A stretch of 64,000 nucleotides of DNA. Source: Uloborus plumipes (Eukaryota > Arthropoda > Arachnida > Araneae > Uloboridae). Shown here piece by piece: positions 49,591 through 60,021 of the stretch. Under the pieces are notes generated by a model that saw only the letters and a program-made list of their open reading frames with translations, ran no database searches and was not told the DNA's origin. Numbering within the stretch: position 1 is the first letter of the stretch; each line of letters opens with the position of its first letter. The position numbers and the translations under genes are program-made. The stretch lies in assembly GCA_038373865.1 (NCBI GenBank), contig JAXGGA010004450.1, positions 1 to 64,000 on the forward strand. The letters run 5' to 3'.

Positions 49591-49712
49591 TGGCAGCATG
49601 GCTTCCTCCATATTTAAGTTAAAAGTCTTTTACATCACAGGAATGCTGCCAAAAAGAAACTTCGAAAAATTTAACAAACAAAACAAAGAATGAAATTAAA
49701 TATTCAACGCAC

Positions 49713-50013
49713 CTTTCTTCTGCTTAGCCTGCTGCTTGAACTCCAAGAAACTAACAGGCGGCGCGGAGCCGTCGTCTCGAGGGGGCGGCCAGCGCCACTT
49801 GCCGATGCGGACCGTCTTGGCCCGGCCGTAGACGTCCTGGTAGCGGGCCTGGCTGTCCGGGGACATCGGGGGTGGCGGCGGAGGGGGAGGGGGAGGAGGC
49901 GGCGGTGGTGGTGGAGGCGCGCCCACCATCCTTTGGGAGCGTGGTGCTGGCGGTGGGGCTCCTTCGCTGCCGCCGGCTTTGCTGCGCAGTTCGCTTAAGA
50001 CATCGCTGAACAC
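49713..50013 (-). CDS. Myo15: Myosin XV tail, poly-proline exon with KWRWPPP
   Basis: The exon follows CCCCCATTAG and ends AAAG|GTGCGT (phase 0 in, phase 1 out). It encodes VFSDVLSELRSKAGGSEGAP, then a run of about 17 consecutive prolines. After MSPDSQARYQDVYGRAKTVR comes IGKWRWPPPRDD and FLEFKQQAKQKKG. The A-K/R-T-V-R-I-G-x-x-R-W-P-P-P motif is, to my knowledge, a signature of class XV myosin tails (Drosophila Sisyphus, vertebrate MYO15A). The exon is far more GC-rich than its surroundings. The proline run could bind SH3 or profilin-like partners. Confidence 0.9.
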
Positions 50014-50754
50014 CTAATGGGGGGAACATATATCAAATTAATATACAAGTAACCCCCATTGAGAAAGGATAAAAGATGGAGAGATTAAAGTTTTAAATTC
50101 TTGTGGAAAGGATCCTAAAGTCACGTGATACGTTTTAAAGTATGGTATTGGACGAGATTAGGTTTCTTTCACGAGTTTCACGTAAAACATTTTTCCCATT
50201 CGTCGTAGTTGAACCATGTGACTTGGGACCTTTGCCTCATTTTTCTTTAAGCCAATGATTGAACTTGCTGCCTCTAGTTAGTAATTCCTGCTCTAAGATA
50301 ACCCTTCGTTACGTCACATCTCGTTATAGCTCTCGTTTGGATTATTAGAATTATTTTCTGATGTCTCCTAAAAATTAAATGCAAACTAAGCCTTACTTTA
50401 AAATTTTAAGACCACTGAAATTAAAATATGCATTTCTCGGGATAAGGTGTTTCGTCTGTGTTTTAATAAATGAACAAATTTGGTGTTTTTGTTTTTCTAA
50501 TTTCGTTAGTTCGCTGCAGTAATCTACATTTTTGGATTTTTATTTTATAAAAAGTTATTGACATAAGATACTTTTTTTCCGATAGAGCCATAATCGAAAC
50601 CACAATCTTTTTTTTTAAATGACTCCTTATATTCAGAGCAAAATAGTACTGTGCCCACAATAGTTCGTATAATTACCTTATTTGTATAAAATTGTCCTCC
50701 CTTCGCATTCTAAAAACTTTTGTTACAGGTTTTCAGTAGCGCGTTCACGTTAAG

Positions 50755-51130
50755 CAGCACAGCTAAAGGGCTTAAGCCCCTCCCCAAAGTACGAAGATAA
50801 CCTCCCTTGAAAAGGCAAAAGAGAGCCTAAAAATGCGTTTGGCCTTTAATTTCAGAAATGTTTCTGGGGAGAGACCACAAATATCTTTTTAATTTAAACT
50901 AAAAGTTTTTCAAGACTTCGAATTCGAAAAATTTCAAAGGAGAGCCACTTACCCTTTCCTTCTCTTCTAAATTAGCCACAGTTTTTAGTTCTTACATTTC
51001 AAAGTATTTCTAGCAGGGAACCTGAACACCCCCTCTCCTTTGCCTAACTTCTCAAAAATAGTCCCAAACTCTGTTTTTAGTAGGAGTGCTCCCGAATCTC
51101 TCTCCTCTGCATTCTCTATTTTTTTTTATT
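50755..51130. repeat. Degraded GGGCTTAAGCCCC-type repeat fragment
   Basis: Contains AAGGGCTTAAGCCCCTCCCC and further CCTCTCC/AAGACTTCGAATTCG phrases also seen at 41490-42480 and 43980-44049. No coding potential. Confidence 0.45.
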
Positions 51131-51183
51131 GGGGGAGGGGGCAGGTTTTGAAATAATTATCAATTTTTTCTTTCACTTGACTT

Positions 51184-51472
51184 GTGTCGGCCACCTTGTG
51201 TAGCGGTCAGAGACGTCTGACGGTGGTGCGGTGGCTCTAGGTTCGACTCCCGGTTTGGGCATGGACGTACTTTCTCTCTCCTGTCATTGTACTTTCTGTG
51301 TTAGAAAGAGTGTGTATGAATGGATGCCTACCCTATATACGGGTTCTTATGTCATGTGTGTTGAGCTAAAACGGTCTTCCACCTGAATGGTGCTCGTAAA
51401 AACTGAAGTTTTACGTTTACGGAAGTTTTTCCGTTACATGAAACAACTCTGACAAGTCCGTTGTATGAAACA
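51184..51472 (+). mobile_element. tRNA-derived SINE, second family
   Basis: The tRNA-like head has TGTAGCGGTCAGAG (A-box-like) and AGGTTCGACTCCCGG (B box), followed by an unrelated body of about 220 bp. Flanked by the direct repeat ACTTGACTT at 51175-51183 and 51473-51481. Its body does not resemble the SINE at 10847-11144. Confidence 0.85.
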
Positions 51473-51589
51473 ACTTGACTTCTAGGAGTTTTAACGAAAC
51501 TTCAAGCCCTCCCAAGGAAGCAGGTGCGCCTCTGCAGGTTTTTATATTCAATACAGTGGGGGGAAAAATAACAAAAATGTTCTATTTAC

Positions 51590-51907
51590 CTCATGAGGAA
51601 GATTGGGCTTGGGAAATATCGTCTTCTGAACCGGTGAAGGTGGCCTTGGCCCTCCTTTCAAGGTCAGCGTCGGCAGGACGAGATCATCCTTGTGAGGGGA
51701 GAATATGGAGGCCTGCTGGAAGGAGAGGCTCGAGAAGTCTTGGCCGCCCAGACTTTGGGTCGTCTGAAGCAGGGAGGTCGGGAGGCTGCTGGAAGTGATG
51801 ATGGGCGGCAGGGGTGCCAGAGGTGGCGACATAGCGCCGCCGAATTGCATAGACGGCACCTCGGCTAGGAGGGAAGGTCCGACCGGTGCTGGAGAGGCAG
51901 GGCTCAC
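51590..51907 (-). CDS. Myo15: Myosin XV tail, Pro/Ser-rich exon (first exon found)
   Basis: The exon follows ATTTTCCACAG and ends CATGAG|GTAAAT (106 codons, phase 0 at both ends). It encodes VSPASPAPVGPSLLAEVPSM, PLAPLPPIITSSSLPTSLLQ and SPVQKTIFPKPNLPHE. A disordered, proline-rich linker. The acceptor shows there are more exons 5' of it, carrying the motor, IQ and first MyTH4 region if this is a standard class XV myosin. I could not place them in the remaining window. Confidence 0.8.
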
Positions 51908-51957
51908 CTGTGGAAAATACAATCGAAGATTCAAAAATGGGTAGCGATTTTTTTGTT

Positions 51958-52140
51958 AATTTCACATGCGGGTATGTATGTAACTCTGAATAAAAGATAA
52001 AATTCACGTTCTTTACAAATGTAAAAGTAATGTGTTCTATTTAATGCTAAAAGCTAAACTATATTACATGCTGATGTATTATAAGTGCATCTAAAAGCGT
52101 ATTTTTTAGTTTTTTTAAAACTAATTTAAAGATTATTATC
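51958..52140 (+). repeat. Uninterrupted copy of the 9.4/12.2-kb host repeat
   Basis: It matches the two halves flanking the foldback element (TTTCACATG, then ATGTAACTCTGAATAAAAG, then AGCGTATTTTTTAG) but has no insertion. Confidence 0.7.
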
Positions 52141-53945
52141 TTTGTTTACGTAGAACATTTTGAGAGACGAGTTTTGCACGAATTACACCAAAAATAAGGA
52201 AATTAGTTCAACCCTCTAGTTACACAAGTTTTTCCAAGACTTAACGTTCTTAGTTACCTACCCATAACTATTTTTTTTTTGTTCCAATTTGAAGAGAAAA
52301 TTATGAAAAGTTGTTCAATAAAAGGGGTCATAAATTTGAAAAATTAGTATTCGGAAACTCAATTCACTTCAAAGAAGGGGAAATTGATTAAATAAAGTAT
52401 TATGTACATAGCAGATGTCGAAACTGAAATGAACAAGAAAAATATAGAAAACTCAAACACGCTTTAACTGAATACTTTTCTTATTATTGTTTCTTTATGG
52501 TTGAAAGTCAACCTAATGTATAATGAAAAAAATTACCAGCAGATGGCAGCATCAAAAAAAAATATAAAAAAGCAAGATTAGGGAAACACAGAAATGTAAT
52601 TGAATGTAGCAACGAGATGTACAAACTTGGGAGCAAATAATTATTTCCCATAATTATTTTATTAATTTCGAATGCTATTCAAATCTATTTTTGAAGTCCA
52701 AAGTTGAAAATGGCTGATGAGAAGCACCAATTAATTTGTAAATTAATAACATTATTACTAGATGGCAGCACTAAAATATCATGTACTATGCAAATTTATG
52801 GCAATTATCTTAAATACAGAAATAAAATTAAAAATTAAGAAGGGAAATAATAACTAAAAGCAAAAAGCAAATGTTTTTAGTAGAAAAATCTTTACAATTC
52901 GGGTTGCGAGATACCTAAAACTTCGTTACAATAGCAGAAGAGCATAGCATCCTCACACCAGGGCCGTCGCTAGCTGAAATATCTGGGGGGGTGTTGAGAA
53001 TTTGGCGGCCCTGCGCTGTGGGCTCATCATATAGGGGGGGGTGGGTTCTCCCTTGAATTATTCACCATTCCAACCCACGCCATATACAGAGATGCATTAT
53101 AGCAGTGGAAAAGCTGAGAGAATGATTCTTCAAAATTAATGCAAGAAAATTTTGAATAGTAGTTTTGTAAAATTTCTGGATATTATTGCTATAATTTTTT
53201 TTTTCCAAAGAGAAAAAGTGCACCATTCCCCTTTTATTTATTTTATTTTTAAGAACTGACAATAAAAGAAATCACCTTTCATAGTTTGGAGCTAATTTTG
53301 TAAATCGTAAATATTTTGTTTAAATTTTATGGATCGAAAATGCCTTGCTTATAAGTCGCATAGTTAAGTCATAATGTGCAAAGAAAAGGGGCAAAAATCT
53401 CAAAATTGCAATGTAGTTTTGATTTTTGAATGTTATTTGGGTCTCCTAGGGTAGTGTAACTCTAAGTTTGCAGTTTTCTAAAACTTGTGCTTGCCGCGTA
53501 ACTCACGAAAAATTGCGAAATTTTCCGAATTTTTTCACTGTTTCCTTTATAACTCCTTCACTGTTAGTCTTACAGAGCTTTACTTGTGCTTGAAATGTTT
53601 CAAATTTAGTGTTATTTAAAATTATTATTCATATGTATATTGTATAATCAAAAATTTTTTTCATTTTTTCACTAGAACAGATATTTGTTTCTTTCGCTAT
53701 TGTAAAGTAAAAAGTTAACCTACAGACTTCTTTTTGAGCTTAACTGAAAGCCTATAAAATTTACTGTAACTTCATGGTCATTTTGTTTCTTGAGGGGTAA
53801 AAATTAATGTCGGTATTTTTTCCGAAATGTGGTCAAAGCATAAAAAAATCGAAATGCAATATCTCCTAAATCGTTGGTCTTACAGAACTCCACTTGAGCT
53901 TAAAATGTTTCAAATTTATCGTTTTTTAAATTGGGTATTCACATA

Positions 53946-55183
53946 CACTGAAGTGACAAAAGTCATGGGATAGCAATATGCAAATTTTCAGATGGCAGTA
54001 GCATCGCATAGAACAGGTATAAATGCGCAGTGCTTTTACAGAGCTTTCATTTCTGTTCAAGTTATTCATGTGAAGAGGTTTTAACGTGATGATGACCGCA
54101 CGACGTGAATTAACAGACTTTGAACGCGGAATGTTAGTTGGAGCTAGACGCATGGGTCATGCCATTTCGGAAATCGTTAGAGAATTCAACATTCCCAGAT
54201 CCACTGTGTCAAGAGTGTGCCGAGAGTATGAAATTTCAGGCATAACATCCCACCATGGACAGCGCAGTGGTCGACCGCCTGCACTTAAAGATCGAGACCG
54301 GCGACGTCTGCAAAGAGTCGTAAATTCTAACAGACAAGCAACACTGCGTCAAATCACCGTAGAAATCAATGTGGGACGTACAATGGACGTGTCTGCTAGA
54401 ACTGTGCGGAGAAATTTGGATTTCTTGGGCTATTCCAGCAGAAGACCGACTCGAGTGCCTTTACTGACAGAACGACATCGCTTGCAGCGACTCTCGTGGG
54501 CACGTGAGCATATCGGTTGGTCCCTAGATGAATGGAAAACCGTGGCCTGGTCCGATGAGTCACGATTTCAGCTGGTAAGAGCCGATGGTAGGGTTCGAGT
54601 GTGGCGCAGACCCCACGAAGCCATGGACCCAACTGTCAGCAAGGCACTGTTCAAGCTGGTGGTGGCTCCGTAGTGGTGTGGGCTGTTTTTTCATGGCATG
54701 GACTTGGTCCTCTAGTGCGACTGGACCGAACATTGACTGGAAATGCTTATGTGCAGCTACTTGGAGATCACTTGCAGCCATTCATGGACTTCATGTACCC
54801 AAACAACGATGGGATTTTTATGGATGACAATGCGCCATGTCACCGGGCCACAACTGTTCGCAATTGGTTTGAAGAAAATTCTGGACAATTCCAACGAATG
54901 ATTTGGCCACCTAGATCGCCCGACATGAATCCCATTGAGCATTTATGGGACACCATCGAGAGGTCTGTTCGTGCCCAAAATCCTGCCCCATCAACGCTTT
55001 CACAATTATAGACGTCTATCGAGACAGCATGGCTCAATATTCCTGCAGAAGACTTCCAACGACTTGTTGAGTCCATGCCACGTCGAGTTGTTGCACTGCC
55101 ACGTCGAGTTGTTGCACTTCGCCGGGCAAAAGGAGGGCCGACACGATATTAAGAGGTATCCCATGACTTTTGTCACTTCAGTG
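53946..55183 (+). mobile_element. Tc1-like transposon, TA flanked
   Basis: Perfect 27-bp terminal inverted repeats start CACTGAAGTGACAAAAGTC, and TA (53944-53945, 55184-55185) stands on both sides. At 1238 bp it has the size of a complete Tc1-type element with one transposase gene (see the pseudogene entry). The repeats are identical, so the insertion looks young compared with its host element. Confidence 0.95.
54086..55152 (+). pseudogene. Tc1-like transposase, two inactivating lesions
   Basis: The product is a DDE transposase that would bind the terminal repeats and move the element at TA sites. The N-terminus has a paired-like helix-turn-helix (GHAISEIVREFNIPRSTVSR, then the GRPP hinge near residue 60) and a second HTH (ATLRQITVEI...SARTVRRNL). 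The catalytic triad is D in WSDESRF, D in MDDNAPCH and E in NPIEHLWD. I count 36 residues between the last two. Lesions seen: a one-base frameshift between about 54620 and 54650, and an in-frame TAG at 55009 where CAG (Gln) would be expected. A 21-bp tandem duplication near the 3' end (about 55078-55119) keeps frame. Otherwise it is open to TAA at 55150. Confidence 0.93.
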
Positions 55184-57124
55184 TATATCATCAAAAGTTA
55201 CATTGTTTAGGAGTTATAAAGAAGAAAATTAAAGAGTTGAAATTTTTTCTCAGTTTTGCGTAAGTCGTATACAGTACATTAGGACATGCTGTACGTATGT
55301 CGAAATTGACACCTGTAAGATTTTTCTTAATTATGAAAATAACGTTGTAATATAGTGTTACCCTTTTTTATACCATTCTAAGCATTTTTTTTTAAATCGT
55401 TCAGTCCTCCTTTCTTCTTGTCAGAAACAATTTCTTTAATTTCTCAAAATAATCAAAATTTCCGTTTTTTTTTTAATGATTTTAAATGAAATATTGATTC
55501 TACGGACTTTTTTGGGGCTTAAAGGAAAGCCATTAAAATTTGCAGTAATTTCCTGTCCGTTTTGTTTCTTGCAGAGTAGTAATTCATATCGATATTAAGT
55601 CCGAAATATGATCAAAGCGTAATTTTTTCACTTTTCGCAAAAAATGGCCAATTTTCGGGATACAATATGTCCTAAACCGTTGGTCTTACAGAGATCCACT
55701 TCAGCTTAAATTGTTCAAAATTTAGTGTTCTTTAAAATGATTATTCACACGTTTAATCAAAAGTTTTATAGTTTAGTCGTTATAAAGAAAAAACTGAAAA
55801 AAATCGGGAAATTTTACAGTTTTTCGTGAGTTACGCCGCGAGCACAGGGTTTTGAAAACTGCAAACTTAGATTTACACTACCCTAGGTGACCCAAACTAC
55901 GTATTAAAAAATCAGGACTACATCGCGGTTTGCAAATTTAATGTCTAATATGACTGGACTAGCAGCTGAATTTTAGCAGAAATGAGAAGTTGGAAGAGAA
56001 AAAGTTCGTCTGGTATGCGAGCTTTTCAAATACTATCTTTGTAGTTTTACGATTTCAAGTAATAAAATTTCATTAAATGAATCATTGTAAGCTTGACGCG
56101 AATAATCGAATTAAACTGGTGATCAATAGAAAATAACTCTTTTCATGCTATGTCTTTTAAATTGATTCAAAATGAGAGGGAAAATATACAACAAAAACTG
56201 AGTTTTTCTTCTTATTTTAGAGTCGTTTAAAAGTATGCAACTCATTCGAAACAGATGATTGAAAAACGTTTCAGACAGTTATTAAAGCATATAAAATTAT
56301 CCCCTTTTTTTAATTAACATCTACTAGATTAAGACAGCCTCTGTTAAAGTCATAACACCAATTTTGCTAGAGGTACTTCTAGAATCGAGGAATATGGTTT
56401 CTAAACAAGCTTCGGAGTTATTAATAGGCAAAATTAAAACTTTGCTTCTATCTGTTTATTCTTCGTTTCATATGACAGCTTAACAAAAAATAATATTGTT
56501 AATAGAATACTTCAAAATCAAAACTTTAATTTAAATGATGCAAAAAAAAAAAAAAAACTGTCAAATAAAGGTTAATTTTTACAAATAAAAACATAATAAA
56601 AGTACAAGTAAAGAGAGCTGTAATTTCCTTTAATTCCTTTAATTCAGAAAACTGCTGTACTTTTATAAATTATAAAATATAGCTGCATAAAGTATAGCTG
56701 TAAAATATATCATTTGAGGTACTTCAATTTTCAGCGGGCTATAAGAAATTTCCGTTGATTTTCGACACAAAACGGCGCCTTTTTTCTGCAAAAGAGTCTG
56801 TACAATTACATTTTAGTCCCGTGCATTTGTTTGTTTCCTTTTTTCCACCGAAAAAAACGGTCAATGAGCAGTTTTGCGTCGTTTGACTGCGATGTGATTT
56901 AGAAAACAAAATCTGGAGTATCACAGTAACTTATACGGGGTGGCCGTGTGCACAATATTCACCAATATATGCGATTTTCATTTTGATGGTCTGAGGAGAT
57001 TGGAAGAGCCTCTTCAATGCCGCAGAGAGGGCAACCGAATTTAATTCTCCCCCCCCCCTTTTTTTAGCCTACTTTCCCGTTAAAAATAAAAGAAAGACGA
57101 AAAAAGTATTAAAAGTAGCTTAAT

Positions 57125-57212
57125 GCATCTAAAAAATATCGCCAAGTCCAAAAAATATCGCCAAGTTAAAAAAAAATATCGCCAAGTCCAAAAAATATCG
57201 CCAAGTTAAAAA
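57125..57212 (+). repeat. Short tandem repeat AAATATCGCCAAGT
   Basis: Four copies of a unit of about 20 bp (AAAAAATATCGCCAAGTCC/TTA), inside the composite hAT. Confidence 0.85.
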
Positions 57213-57282
57213 AATAAAAAGGTAAAATGAATATCGATAAATTAAAAATTTGAAAGTAGGGTATTGAGATGGGGAATTTGTG

Positions 57283-57312
57283 CGTCGGTCGGTCGGTCGG
57301 TCGGTCGGTCTG
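57283..57312 (+). repeat. (GGTC)n microsatellite
   Basis: Seven or so GGTC/TGTC repeats. They give an artefactual Asp-Arg-Pro-Thr repeat on the minus strand. Confidence 0.9.
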
Positions 57313-57324
57313 TCTGTCCCCCCC

Positions 57325-58190
57325 TAATAACTTTTGAATGAACATTCCGATTTGGACAAACTTTTTTTTGTTGGAAAGATCTCGGCGAGTACAGCTCATT
57401 CCCATATTTGATTTTTTGATTTGAACAATTTTTGGTTCAATTTTGAGCTGTTCAAAAAACCGGTCCCGCGATACTAACTTTTTAATGAACAGTCCGATTT
57501 GAACAAACTTTTTTTTGTTGGAAAGAACTTTTCAAGGGTACTTCATTCCCGTATTTACATTTCCGATTTGAACAATTTTTCGTTCAACATTGAACCGCTC
57601 AATCAAGCTGTCACCCCTAATAACTTTTGAATGAACAGTCCAATTTAAACAAACTTTTTTTTGTTTGAAGCATCTCGGCAAGGATACTTTATTACCGTAT
57701 TTAAATTTTCAATTTGAACACTTTTGGTTCAACATTGAACCGTTTAAGCAACCTTTCTCCACCTAATAACTTTTGAGTGAACCGTCCGAATGGAATAAAT
57801 TTTTTTTTGTTCGAAAGATCTCAGTGAGTGCAGCTCATTCCCATATTTGATTTTTCGATTTGGACAATTTTTGGTTCAACTTTGAACCGTTCAAACAACC
57901 AGTCCCGCGATGCTAACTTTTGAGTGAACAATCCGATTTGAACAAACTTTTTTTTGTTCGAAATATCTCATCAAGAATACTTCATTCCCGTATCTACATT
58001 TCCGATTTGAACAATTTTTCGTTCAACATTGAACCGCTCAAGCAACCTTTCCCCACCTAATAACTTTTGAGTGAACCGTCCGAATGGAATAAACTTTTTT
58101 TTGTTTGAAAGATCTCGGAGAGGCTTTCCCATACATTCCCATATTTTGCTTTTTGATTTGAACCATGTTTCGTTCAATATTGAACCGTTC
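57325..58190 (+). repeat. Tandem array, 145-150 bp unit, six copies
   Basis: Each unit has TAACTTTTGA.TGAAC, GTCCGATTTGAACAAAC, TTTTTTTTGTT.GAAAGATCTC, TTCATTCCCGTAT, TTTGAACAATTTTTCGTTC and ACATTGAACCG. Units 1 and 4 share a CGGTCCCGCGAT/CAGTCCCGCGAT end. Units 2 and 5 share ACTTCATTCCCGTAT..ACATTTCC. This suggests duplication of a three-unit block of about 440 bp. Confidence 0.9.
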
Positions 58191-58450
58191 AGAAAAAAAA
58201 AATAACATTAGCGTCTACGGGGAATTTAAGTTGAATGTTGATCCTGAACTTAAAGTCGGATTTCCTTCAAACTAACTTTGTAAGAAAATGGTTTTGATAA
58301 ATAATGTTTGTAACGTACTTTTCTGAGTAATCTTCTGTGAGGACTCTGATTCCGACTCCGACTCTGCAAACATGGCGGAAATGCAGACTCAGAAAAAAAA
58401 TTACTGACTGTGCAGACGATTTTTTGTTTATTTATTCATTTGGTTTATTT

Positions 58451-58483
<33 letters not shown>

Positions 58484-59287
58484 TGGCAGACGATGTTTTT
58501 TTTTTTTTTTTGTAACAAAAATTTTTCATTCACGAGAACATTTTATTCTTTATTTATATTTAACAACTGGCAACAGATTAAAAGTGAAATTCGAGACATT
58601 TTATTAACGGACGATTTTTTTTTCTTTTTTCTTTTTTTTTTCTTTCTTTGAAAAAATGTGTTTTGATGCTCTTTGTACTTTTATTTCTTTATTTATTTAT
58701 TTTATTATTATTATTATTTTATTTATTTTTTTTTTTTTTTGAAAACGATGGAGGATTTTTTCTACGGAGGAACTGTAACAGTTACACTCTTTAAAAGGTG
58801 CGACAAAACTTTATTTATTCGTTAATTACTTTTTACGTGTCTATTTCATCTGATGAAAGGGGTATATTTTGCTTTTCGAAATCAGCTCTAAGTGCTAAAA
58901 AGGTATGTTTGACATAATTTTAAGTCTCAGATAATCAAGAGAATAATGATCAGATGCGAGAATGCCGATGTCGATGTACGGGAAAGTAGGCTCGTTTAGT
59001 TCTTGACAGAACTTCTTGTTAATTTCAGTATAATAAACTTTTATTATTATTATTATTATTATTTCTTCAAATTTACTACATTAAAAAAAATCGTTCAGTC
59101 CCAACACAAAGTGAAAAGTGATAAATCTTCTTTTTAATTATCTTCAGTTTAAACATTGCACTATCTTTCGATAATGGTATTTTGTGTAATTTTCTTCAAT
59201 TTAAATTTATTTAAAATATAAAATTTGGCGGCCCCTGCATATTATCTTTTTTTCCCTTTTAATTATTGCATCGATCATTTATTTTAA

Positions 59288-59444
59288 TTTATTTAAAATA
59301 TAAAATTTGGCGGCCCTCAGCATATATTCTTTTTTTTTAAATATTGCATCGATCTTGTTGAATTATAATTCAACAAGATCGATGCAATATTAAAAAAAAA
59401 AGAATATATGCTGAGGGCCGCCAAATTTTATTTTAAATAAATAT
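59288..59444. repeat. Near-perfect hairpin, arms about 78 bp
   Basis: The centre is TTGAATTATAATTCAA at about 59365. The arms (ATTTATTTTAAA..., TTTGGCGGCCCTCAGC, ATATTGCATCGATC) are mirrored with only a base or two of slippage in the homopolymer. A diverged direct copy of the left arm precedes it at 59208-59285. Confidence 0.95.
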
Positions 59445-60021
59445 GTATATATAATTTGATTTATGTTTTATTAATTTAACTAATTTTAGTTACAGAGGTT
59501 AGCGTACCTTTTAAAGCTCTCGCACATATTAATACAGTACTTTTTTTTCCAAACTGGGCAGGGCGACCAAAAGTTTCCCGTTTACATGACCCCATGAACG
59601 AGAAAATTTCGTGTTTTTCGCAACGAATATTGCTGTGAAGGAATCTTAACTATTTTTCGTGGCCCCAATTATTTATTTTTGATAAGTAATAATTGGGGCA
59701 GAGGAAAATACAGGACATTTTTAAAAATTCAGGTTTGCTGATATTCTTAATGTTTAAATTATTCCGCTTCTTTTTTATATTTCACTTAAAGTCCTGAAAT
59801 ATTTTTCTAAAATTTCATTTTAATAATAAAATAAAATCGGCGGCCCCTTTCTTCAGAAAAGTCGGGGGGTGTAGCACCCCCCCACACCCCCCCTTGCCGA
59901 CGGCCCTGCCTCACACTTTGGCTAGCGTATTCTAGCGCTCAAACCGACTGCTCCAAAGAAAATAACTTTGCTATTTTGAGTGAGTAGTCGGCACATCATA
60001 GGCTTTAAAATGAGGAGTAAG

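Larger units (their letters stand above)
53400..55945. mobile_element. Inverted-repeat element split by a Tc1 transposon
   Basis: The segment 53400-53560 (TTTGGGTCTCCTAGGGTAGTG, AGTTTGCAGTTTTC, GTAACTCACGAAAAATTG) is the reverse complement of 55790-55945. Internal direct repeats of TTGGTCTTACAGA.CTCCACTT occur near 53570, 53875 and 55678. Without the Tc1 it is about 1.3 kb. No coding frame of its own. Confidence 0.8.
52959..59908. mobile_element. Composite hAT-type element, exact 8-bp target duplication
   Basis: The left end CAGGGCCGTCGCTAGC and the right end GCCGACGGCCCTG form inverted hAT-type termini (CAGGG...CCCTG). The octamer CCTCACAC is identical immediately outside both ends (52951-52958 and 59909-59916). 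The 6950-bp interior carries no hAT transposase. It holds a 2.5-kb inverted-repeat element with a Tc1 copy inside, short AAATATCGCCAAGT repeats, a 145-bp tandem array, T-rich stretches and a hairpin. TTTGGCGGCCC phrases recur just inside both ends and in the hairpin. Confidence 0.88.

Noticed and set aside
57166..57405. Frame with (Asp-Arg-Pro-Thr) repeats
   Set aside because: Translation of the GGTC microsatellite and the 145-bp tandem array.
52959..59908. Autonomous hAT transposase
   Set aside because: No zinc finger BED or hAT dimerisation motif found in any frame. The only transposase present is the nested Tc1.
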